From positions 186,001 through 250,000 of the forward strand of contig NZ_CP102251.1 in assembly GCF_025145285.1 (NCBI RefSeq): 64,000 nt of DNA, in the 5' to 3' direction. Shown here piece by piece: positions 58,005-64,000 of the stretch (position 1 is the stretch's first letter; each line of letters starts with the position of its first letter). The DNA comes from Alistipes onderdonkii. Lineage in GTDB: Bacteria > Bacteroidota > Bacteroidia > Bacteroidales > Rikenellaceae. The notes under the pieces were generated by a model, which had not been told where the DNA came from, did no database searches, and saw nothing but the letters and a program-made list of their open reading frames with translations. Position numbers and translations under genes: made by a program.

Positions 58005-58190
58005 TTAATTCCCCTCTTCCCCGACCTTCTCCGCTTCTCGCGCCGCCAAAACCTTTTTAGCCGTGAGCGGTGAAACGATCTTTTTCTCCGTCTGGATTTC
58101 GATTTCGCACCGGGGAGTGCCTGCAATCCGGCCTCCATACGCAGCCTCGTTACGATTGGCTTTCCGGGGATTCGAACCGCCCTTCAGCAC
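58005..58190 (-). CDS. Possible small protein upstream of the zinc-ribbon gene
   Basis: A 61-codon frame ending 13 bp before the zinc-ribbon gene's ATG. Its C-terminal half, EIQTEKKIVSPLTAKKVLAAREAEKVGEEGN, is a charged, helix-like stretch that reads like protein, whereas the frame overlapping it gives Arg-rich low complexity. No family is recognised. The first 20 codons contain GGTTCGAATCCCC, a 13-base match to a tRNA T-arm, which may be accidental. Confidence 0.4.
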   Translation of the reverse strand: MLKGGSNPRKANRNEAAYGGRIAGTPRCEIEIQTEKKIVSPLTAKKVLAAREAEKVGEEGN

Positions 58191-58476
58191 TCCGGCGGCA
58201 CAGACGACGGGAACATATCATTTCCCGGATTCCTCTCCCCAGGCGGTACGCACCTTGCGTTCTTCAAAGGGTTGTATGGCTCGCTTGGGAGGGGCATGGC
58301 AACAACTTTTCTCTTATCCCAAAGATACGAAGAAAAAACCGAACACGATCAGAAAAAATCTCATATTCTCATACCCCGGGAACAATAAGCGGGAACTCAG
58401 CCGCACACTAATTCGTACGGATATGTCGGTTCAGGTTCAGCTCGTCTGAACCTGATGGCATAATTCTTTTTCCGCC
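58191..58476. other. Intergenic region with an inverted repeat
   Basis: About 285 bp without a supported gene. TCAGGTTCAG and CTGAACCTGA form a perfect 10-bp inverted repeat with a 5-base loop at 58431-58455, 22 bp past the SulP stop. It lacks a T-run on either strand, so is a weak terminator or another structure. Confidence 0.5.
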
Positions 58477-60177
58477 CTACTTCCCCGTCCCGGACTGGGC
58501 GGCCAACACCCGGGCGCGCTCGAGCGCCGCATGGATGTCGGGGCAAATGTTCTCCTCGCCGAGCAGGTTGCAGATCCCGGCATTCTCCAGCGTAGCGCGC
58601 ACGCCCGGGTTCACGCCCGACAGCACGAGGGTACTCCCCGCCCGCTGCGACATCCGGCACAGGGTTTCCAGATTATGGAGCCCCGTGGAGTCGATGAACG
58701 GCACGCGGCGCATACGGATGATCCGCACCCGGGGACGGTCGCCCATCTGCATCATCAACTCCTCGAAGCGAGTAGCGATGCCGAAGAAATAGGGGCCGTC
58801 GATCTCATACACCTCGATCCCGGAGGGTATGGCCAGCGGCTCTTCGTGCAGCCGGGCATCGGAACCCGCCGAGGGGTCGATTTCATTGCGTATTACCGAT
58901 ATTTCGGTCGTCTCCATCACACGCCGCAGGAACAGCACGCAGGCGATGAGCAGCCCCACCTCGATGGCCACCGTCAGGTCGAAGACCACCGTCAGGAAAA
59001 AGGTAACCAGCAGAACGGCCCTGTCGGAAAGGGGCGTGCGCAGCAAAGCCCGGAAAGTCCGCCAGCCGCTCATGTTATAGGAAACGACCACAAGCACGCC
59101 CGCAAGACAGGCCATCGGGATATACTGCGCCAGCGGCATCATCAGCAACAGGATCAGCAGCAGCACCCCGGCATGGATAATGCCCGCCACGGGTGTCCGG
59201 CCGCCGTTGTTGATATTGGTCATCGTCCGGGCGATGGCACCCGTGGCCGGAATGCCGCCGAACAGCGGAGTGAGCAGGTTGGCGGCACCCTGCGCCATCA
59301 GCTCGGTATTCGAATCGTGGCGGTCGCCGGTCACACCGTCGGCGACCGTCGCCGAAAGCAGGGATTCGATAGCCCCCAGCAGCGCAATGGTCAAAGCCAC
59401 GGGGAACAGGCTGCGCATCACCTCCCAATCCATCGCGGGCATGGCTGCGGCAGGTAATTCGGCACGGATCGTAAAGCGGTCGCCGATGGTATCGACGCCC
59501 TCCATGCCCGCATACGTCCGAAGCGCCCAAACCCCGGCCGTCAGCACGACGATGGCCACCAGCGACCCCGGGATACGGCGCGAAAACCTGGGTGTGAGGA
59601 CAATCAGCAAAATGCTGCACAGCCCCACGGCCAGGTTCGCCCAGTCGACCGAACCGAAATGGCGGAAATAGAGCATCCACTTGCCGATGAAATCCCCCGG
59701 CACGGGTTCCCCGCCGAAATCCATCCCGAACAGGTCTGCGATCTGCGTCGTGAAAATCGTCAGGGCGATGCCGGCTGTGAACCCCACCACGACGGGATAG
59801 GGAATGAACCGGATGACGGCACCGAGTTTGAACAACCCCATCGCAACCAGCAGCACGCCGGCCATGAACGTCGCAACCAGCAGCCCCGTTTCGCCGTATT
59901 GCTGGACGACGCCGTAGACAATGACGATGAAGGCGCCCGTAGGGCCGCCGATCTGTACCCGGCTTCCGCCCAGCAGCGAGACGACGAACCCCGCGACCAC
60001 AGCCGTGATGATTCCCTTTTCGGGCGACACGCCCGAAGCGATACCGAAGGCGATAGCCAACGGCAGGGCCACGATGCCCACAACCAGGCCGGCCATCAGG
60101 TCGGCCGAAAACGTCTGGCGCGAATACCCCCGGAGCACTTCGAAGAACCGGGGACGGAACGATGCGATATGTTTCAT
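58477..60177 (-). CDS. SulP family anion transporter with STAS domain
   Basis: A 566-residue SLC26/SulP transporter. The membrane domain shows the family signatures FSADLMAGLVVGIVALPLAIAFGIASGVSPEKGI and VSLLGGSRVQIGGPTGAFIVIVYGVV (the substrate-site helices), then repeated hydrophobic segments up to about residue 410. The C-terminal STAS domain (about 445-550) has EIDGPYFFGIATRFEEL and IIRMRRVPFIDSTGLHNLETL. Substrates of the family include sulfate and bicarbonate; no neighbouring carbonic anhydrase or assimilation gene narrows it. A -7 box TACTTTTG (60209-60202) lies upstream. Confidence 0.9.
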   Translation of the reverse strand: MKHIASFRPRFFEVLRGYSRQTFSADLMAGLVVGIVALPLAIAFGIASGVSPEKGIITAVVAGFVVSLLGGSRVQIGGPTGAFIVIVYGVVQQYGETGLLVATFMAGVLLVAMGLFKLGAVIRFIPYPVVVGFTAGIALTIFTTQIADLFGMDFGGEPVPGDFIGKWMLYFRHFGSVDWANLAVGLCSILLIVLTPRFSRRIPGSLVAIVVLTAGVWALRTYAGMEGVDTIGDRFTIRAELPAAAMPAMDWEVMRSLFPVALTIALLGAIESLLSATVADGVTGDRHDSNTELMAQGAANLLTPLFGGIPATGAIARTMTNINNGGRTPVAGIIHAGVLLLILLLMMPLAQYIPMACLAGVLVVVSYNMSGWRTFRALLRTPLSDRAVLLVTFFLTVVFDLTVAIEVGLLIACVLFLRRVMETTEISVIRNEIDPSAGSDARLHEEPLAIPSGIEVYEIDGPYFFGIATRFEELMMQMGDRPRVRIIRMRRVPFIDSTGLHNLETLCRMSQRAGSTLVLSGVNPGVRATLENAGICNLLGEENICPDIHAALERARVLAAQSGTGK

Positions 60178-60280
60178 AGACCGTTAAAAAATTTGAAAGT
60201 GCAAAAGTAGGCAATTTTCGGCTTATATCCCCCTTTTCGGCATTTAATTATTCCGGCCGGGGCGGGCCGGGACAAATAAA

Positions 60281-60312
60281 TTTGGTATTGCCCCGGACAA
60301 TCATTACCTTTG
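60281..60312 (+). promoter_or_regulatory. Promoter of the thiamine operon
   Basis: TTTG (60281-60284) and TACCTTTG (60305-60312) are 20 bp apart; transcription would start about 8-10 bp before the riboswitch aptamer. Confidence 0.78.
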
Positions 60313-60325
60313 CCGTCGAATTTCT

Positions 60326-60402
60326 AAGGGGTGCTCGCAGTGCGCGGGCTGAGATTATACCCATTGAACCGGACACGGGTAATGCCGAGACCGGGACGCA
60401 TA
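60326..60402 (+). promoter_or_regulatory. TPP riboswitch (THI element)
   Basis: The conserved TPP aptamer blocks occur in order: GGGGTGC (60328-60334), GGGCTGAGATTATACCC (60346-60362), TGAACC (60365-60370), GGGTAATGCC (60377-60386) and GGGACGC near 60393. GGGT pairs with ACCC to form P2. About 15 nt downstream, ACCCCTT (60416-60422) is complementary to AAGGGGT (60326-60332) and could compete with P2, a possible expression-platform switch (inference). Controlling a TonB receptor and PnuT, it should repress thiamine uptake when TPP is abundant. Confidence 0.9.
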
Positions 60403-60452
60403 ATCAACATTACATACCCCTTTTCAGTTCTCTAACTTTAAAAAGTTTAAAC

Positions 60453-62681
60453 ATGAAAAGGTTTTTACTACCCATTGCGGCCGCCGTCATAGGCACCGCC
60501 GCACATGCCCAGGCCGTGGAGGCCGGGCAGGAAGACTCGCTGCGCATGTACCGGTTGCAGGAGATCGAAGTCACCGCCACACGCGCCGACGCGGCCACGC
60601 CCGTGGCCTACACGGACATCGCGCGCGACGAGATCGCCCGCAACAGCTTTGGATTCGACATCCCGTCGGTACTGGCGCTGACCCCCTCGATGGTCGCCAC
60701 CAACGAAACCGGCATCGGCATCGGCGCCACCTCGGTACGGCTGCGCGGCACGGACGCCACGCGCTTGAATGTGACGATCAACGGCGTTTCGATGAACAAC
60801 CCCGACTCGCACTCGATGTACTGGTACGACACGCCCGACCTGATCTCGTCGGTAGGGACGGTGCAGGTGCAGCGCGGAGCAGGCATCTCGACCAATGGCA
60901 CGGGTGCCTTCGGCGGCGCGGTGAACATGACCACCGAGGCACTCCCGACCGATTTCAACGGCTCGGCATCGCTCTCCTACGGATCGTACAACACCAACAA
61001 GCAGGCCGTGCAGGTTTCATCGGGCCTCATGGGCGGCCACTGGGCCGTGGATGCACGCCTGACCCATATCGGCTCGGACGGCTACATCGACCGCGGGGCC
61101 ACGGATCTCAAATCCTACATGTTCCAGGGTGCCTATTACAACGGCAATACGATGCTGAAACTGGTTTCGTTCGGCGGCAAGGCCAAGACCTACCTCACCT
61201 ATAACGGCGTCACGAAGGAGGACATGAAGCGCTACGGACGCCGGTACCACGACAGCGGGCAGTACGTCACCTCGGACGGCCCCTTCGTGCTGGCCGACGG
61301 CACGCACGTCGACTACTACGACGACCAGACGGACAACTACCTGCAGATCAACAACCAGCTGATCCTCAACCACCGTATCAACGACCGCTGGGTGATGAAC
61401 GCCACGGCGTTCTACACGTACGGATACGGCTATTACAGGCAGTACAAGGACGACGCATGGCTGGCGGGCTACACCAACCTGCAGAGCGACATCGAACAGG
61501 CCGACCTGATCCGCGAAAAGATCATGCGCAACCACCTGGGAGGCATCAACGCCTCGGCCGCCTACTCGGTACGCAACCTCGACCTCACGTTCGGCGGTTC
61601 GTGGAGCTATTACTCCTGTCCCCACTGGGGCACGCTGGACTGGGTGGACGGCCTGAAGAAAAGCGACATCCGGGGGCGCTGGTACGACAACGACGTCGAC
61701 AAACAAGACGCCAACGTCTTCGTGCGCGCCAACTGGACAGTCGCCCGGGGGTTGCGCCTGTTCGCCGACATGCAATACCGCTATGTGCATTACCAGGCGT
61801 GGGGCGTCAACGACAACTACAACTGGGACACCTCCGCGATGCAGCCTATCGACGTAGATAAGAAATACCATTTCTTCAACCCGCGCGCGGGCATTCATTA
61901 CACGCTCGCCGACCGCCACAACTTCTACGCATCGTTCGCCGTCGCACAGAAGGAGCCTACGCGCAGCGACTTCACCGACCGTTATATGTTCTCCGGCGAC
62001 AACTCGTATCCCTCGTCCGAGAAACTCTACGACTATGAACTTGGCTACCGGTACGACACGCCGAAATTCAGCGCAGGCGTAAACCTCTACTACATGAAAT
62101 ACAAGGATCAGCTGGTCGCCACGGGCATGGTCAACGACGGCGACGATGCCCTGAACACGAACGTGGAGGACAGCTACCGCCGGGGCATCGAACTTTCGGC
62201 GCAATGGAAAGCCACGGGCTGGTTCACGCTCAGCGGGCACGCCACGTTCAGCCGGAACAGGATCGAGGATTACGTCGACGCCCTCAAGGACAGCCCCACC
62301 TTCGGACAGAACCTGGGCGACATGACCATCTCCTACTCGCCCGACGTAATCGCCGGGGTGCTCTTCGACTTCCACTGCAAGGGCTTCGAGGCTGTATTCC
62401 ACACGCAGTATGTCGGCAAGCAGTATTTCACGAACAACGAAATCGACGCCCTGTCGCTCGACAGCTATTGCACGACCAACCTCAACCTGGGCTATACGCT
62501 CCGCACGAAAGCCGCCCGCAGCGTCCGCTTCGGGCTCATGGTCTACAACCTCTTCGATTCGGAGTACTGCGGCAACGGGTACGGCTATTCCTACATGGAC
62601 GACGGCAAGCGTACGGACGTCGCACTCTACTTCCCGCAGGCCCCGCTGAACGTGCTGGCCAACGTGACGGTGAAATTCTGA
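60453..62681 (+). CDS. TonB-dependent receptor, probable thiamine transporter
   Basis: A 742-residue outer-membrane receptor. The signal peptide ends AAHAQ (residue 22). The plug domain includes LQEIEVTATRADAATPVAYTDI, VLALTPSMVATNETGIGIGATSVRLRGTDATRLNVTINGV and VQVQRGAGISTNGTGAFGGAVNM. A 22-strand-type barrel follows, with TYLTYNGVTKEDMKRYGRRY, EPTRSDFTDRYMFSGDN and the last strand APLNVLANVTVKF. The start was set at the ATG at 60453, after the TPP riboswitch. A thiamine-responsive riboswitch and a PnuT gene 6 bp downstream make thiamine or a phosphate ester the likely cargo, as shown for the related Bacteroides thetaiotaomicron system. Confidence 0.92.
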   Translation: MKRFLLPIAAAVIGTAAHAQAVEAGQEDSLRMYRLQEIEVTATRADAATPVAYTDIARDEIARNSFGFDIPSVLALTPSMVATNETGIGIGATSVRLRGTDATRLNVTINGVSMNNPDSHSMYWYDTPDLISSVGTVQVQRGAGISTNGTGAFGGAVNMTTEALPTDFNGSASLSYGSYNTNKQAVQVSSGLMGGHWAVDARLTHIGSDGYIDRGATDLKSYMFQGAYYNGNTMLKLVSFGGKAKTYLTYNGVTKEDMKRYGRRYHDSGQYVTSDGPFVLADGTHVDYYDDQTDNYLQINNQLILNHRINDRWVMNATAFYTYGYGYYRQYKDDAWLAGYTNLQSDIEQADLIREKIMRNHLGGINASAAYSVRNLDLTFGGSWSYYSCPHWGTLDWVDGLKKSDIRGRWYDNDVDKQDANVFVRANWTVARGLRLFADMQYRYVHYQAWGVNDNYNWDTSAMQPIDVDKKYHFFNPRAGIHYTLADRHNFYASFAVAQKEPTRSDFTDRYMFSGDNSYPSSEKLYDYELGYRYDTPKFSAGVNLYYMKYKDQLVATGMVNDGDDALNTNVEDSYRRGIELSAQWKATGWFTLSGHATFSRNRIEDYVDALKDSPTFGQNLGDMTISYSPDVIAGVLFDFHCKGFEAVFHTQYVGKQYFTNNEIDALSLDSYCTTNLNLGYTLRTKAARSVRFGLMVYNLFDSEYCGNGYGYSYMDDGKRTDVALYFPQAPLNVLANVTVKF

Positions 62682-62687
62682 GAACAG

Positions 62688-63257
62688 ATGGACTGGAAAC
62701 TCGTACTGCAAATCGCCGGGGTCGTGCTGGGGCTGCTCTACCTGTGGCTGGAATACCGGGCCGACATCCGCCTGTGGGTCGTCGGGCTCATCATGCCGCT
62801 GGTGCACGGTGCACTCTACTACAAGGCGGGGCTGTATGCCGACTGCTCGATGCAGGCCTACTACGTACTGGCCGGCCTTTACGGGTGGATCGTATGGCAT
62901 AACGCACCGCGAAGGAAAGCAGCGGCCGACCGGATCGGGCATACGCCCCTGCGCCAGGCTGCGGGGCTGATTGCCGTCTACGCCGCAGCGCATACGGGCA
63001 TCTACTTCCTGCTCGTGGGATTCACCAACAGCACCGTGCCGTTCTGGGACGCGATGACCACGGCCGGAAGCATCGTGGCGATGTGGATGCTCTCGCGCAA
63101 GTACGTCGAGCAATGGCTCGTATGGCTGGCCGTAGACCTGGTAACGGTGGGGCTGTACCTCTACAAGGGCATCCCGCTGACGGCAGGCCTGTACGCCCTC
63201 TACTCGGCGCTGGCAGTCGCGGGTTATCTTCGCTGGAAAGCAAAAATGCGCGCATAG
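62688..63257 (+). CDS. pnuT: PnuC-family thiamine transporter PnuT
   Basis: A 189-residue inner-membrane protein of the PnuC (NMN/vitamin) transporter family with about seven helices. Recognisable segments are AGVVLGLLYLWLEYRADIRLWVVGLIMPLVHGALYY, DCSMQAYYVLAGLYGWIVWHN (the family YxxYGWxxW-like substrate motif), and AMTTAGSIVAMWMLSRKYVEQWLVWLAVDLVTVGLYLYKG. The gene begins 6 bp after the TPP-riboswitch-controlled receptor, so it is assigned as the thiamine-specific PnuT type. A kinase such as thiamine pyrophosphokinase usually traps the substrate; none is encoded in this window. Confidence 0.9.
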   Translation: MDWKLVLQIAGVVLGLLYLWLEYRADIRLWVVGLIMPLVHGALYYKAGLYADCSMQAYYVLAGLYGWIVWHNAPRRKAAADRIGHTPLRQAAGLIAVYAAAHTGIYFLLVGFTNSTVPFWDAMTTAGSIVAMWMLSRKYVEQWLVWLAVDLVTVGLYLYKGIPLTAGLYALYSALAVAGYLRWKAKMRA

Positions 63258-63278
63258 CAATCCGGCCTCAAAACGACG

Positions 63279-63315
63279 GAAGGCCGTCCCCTGCTGCGGG
63301 GACGGCCTTCGTTTT
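63279..63315 (+). terminator. Rho-independent terminator of the thiamine operon
   Basis: A 13-bp perfect stem (63279-63291 with 63298-63310) has loop TGCTGC and GTTTT after it; the A-run on the left side could serve the convergent gene. Confidence 0.88.
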
Positions 63316-63343
63316 CGAGTATCCGGGCCGCTGTGCCGGATGC

Positions 63344-63976
63344 CTATTTCACATCGGTGAGGTAGACATTGCGGAACTCCAGGGTACCGCCTTCGCTCTG
63401 GAGCGCAATGTAGCCCGTGCGATCCGTACCCGAACATTCGTTCTGCAACATGCCGTTGATATAGACGGTCATCCGGTCGCCCTGGCAGACGATCTCGGCC
63501 TCGTTCCACTCGCCTGCCGGCTTTTCGCAGCCGGCAGCGCCGATCCGAGCCTTTACCGGGAATTTCCCCACCGGTTCGATCCCGGCGGCCCTTGCACCCC
63601 CGAGCAACACCAGGTCGCCCGCACGCCCTGCCATGAGCTGGCATTCGATCCCTTGGGGCCAGACCTTGTCGCCCTCCTGCACGCGCTGGAAAATGCCGCT
63701 GTTCGTAGCTTCGCCGATCCAGCGCCACTCGGCGTGGAGCCTGTAATCGCCGTACTGCCGCGCGGTACGCATGTAGCCGAACGGCTGCCCCGCGATACGG
63801 ATATTGCCGTCCCGGACGGTGAATACCTCCCCGGCAGGCACGTCGCCCAGGCTGTCGACGACGCATACCCAACCCGCAAGGTCTTTGCCATTGAAAAGTT
63901 CGGTTCGGGCATTTCCGCCGCATGAACCCAAAGCCAGCGCACAAACCAGCGCTGCGAAAAGAAATCGGATATTCAT
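63344..63976 (-). CDS. DUF1080 (3-keto-disaccharide hydrolase) lipoprotein
   Basis: A 210-residue lipoprotein (lipobox LGSCG) made of one DUF1080 jelly-roll domain. Characteristic segments are LFNGKDLAGWVCV, FTVRDGNIRI, YGDYRLHAEWRWIGEATNSGIFQRVQEGDKVWPQGIECQLMAG, GEWNEAEIVCQGDRMTVYINGMLQNECSG and TGYIALQSEGGTLEFRNVYL. Family members bind or hydrolyse glycans, including 3-keto-glycosides, in the periplasm. It stands alone, convergent with the thiamine operon. Confidence 0.88.
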   Translation of the reverse strand: MNIRFLFAALVCALALGSCGGNARTELFNGKDLAGWVCVVDSLGDVPAGEVFTVRDGNIRIAGQPFGYMRTARQYGDYRLHAEWRWIGEATNSGIFQRVQEGDKVWPQGIECQLMAGRAGDLVLLGGARAAGIEPVGKFPVKARIGAAGCEKPAGEWNEAEIVCQGDRMTVYINGMLQNECSGTDRTGYIALQSEGGTLEFRNVYLTDVK

Positions 63977-64000
63977 AGTTTATCGAGTTATTTGATCGGA

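Noticed and set aside
58160..58180. T-arm-like GGTTCGAATCCCC on the minus strand as a second tRNA or att site
   Set aside because: No acceptor or anticodon arms can be drawn around it, and the match to tRNA-Ser is only 13 bases and inverted. Kept only as a remark.
61017..63944. 975-codon minus-strand open frame
   Set aside because: It spans the antisense of three real genes and a terminator; the TonB receptor and PnuT on the plus strand are clear.
1..64000. CRISPR arrays, transposases, rRNA, prophage genes
   Set aside because: No spaced short repeats, no transposase or integrase motifs, no rRNA blocks were seen on reading both strands.

Overview
The window looks like a chromosomal segment of a GC-rich gut Bacteroidales, most probably Alistipes or another Rikenellaceae (inference). 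Support comes from Bacteroidetes-type promoters (-33 TTTG, -7 TAnnTTTG) in front of many genes, near absence of Shine-Dalgarno sites, many lipoproteins and TonB-dependent receptors, families such as DUF4293, DUF4199, DUF4906, DUF3575, DUF3868 and DUF5689/BACON, Mfa-type fimbrillins, and an ECF sigma/FecR pair. No phage, transposase or CRISPR array is visible.

Left part (1-20 kb). After a truncated glycosyltransferase come a GNAT enzyme, bacterioferritin, an acyl-ACP thioesterase, a membrane protein, a DUF2975/XRE regulator pair (with a G9 tract in the regulator's leader) and a large M16 peptidase. A five-gene minus-strand operon (15978 to 7083) follows: DUF5689/BACON lipoprotein, DRGH nuclease lipoprotein, exported EEP-family phosphohydrolase, TonB-dependent receptor and DUF5689 lipoprotein. 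It resembles a surface nucleic-acid or phosphoester acquisition locus. Housekeeping genes follow (DUF4293, GT2, DUF4199, Sua5/YciO, MltG), then an SRP RNA gene, transcribed divergently from mltG and absent from protein-based calling.

Centre (20.3-36 kb). About 15.5 kb on the minus strand encodes a fimbrial (Mfa/type V-like) system headed by its own cell-surface-signalling module: ECF sigma, FecR/DUF4974 anti-sigma, and a protein fusing an STN domain through a Pro-rich linker to a DUF3575 barrel. Then come a second, nearly identical DUF3575 protein, a DUF3868/OmpA/TPR protein, two tandem fimbrillins separated by terminator-like hairpins, a FimB/Mfa2-type anchor, two very large DUF4906 lipoproteins and a clostripain-type (C11) lipoprotein protease that could mature the pilins. 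This is the most novel-looking system in the window.

Right part (36.8-64 kb). It holds a YIP1-like/DUF2089 pair; a TPR lipoprotein-less exported protein paired with an outer-membrane barrel; a PAS histidine kinase whose frame is broken exactly at a G9 tract; OsmC; a tripartite RND efflux operon; a DoxX-like/tmk pair; a sufBCDS operon; tRNA-Ser(GCU); an AT-richer orphan locus with a zinc-ribbon membrane protein; a SulP transporter; a TPP riboswitch controlling a thiamine TonB receptor and PnuT; and a DUF1080 lipoprotein.
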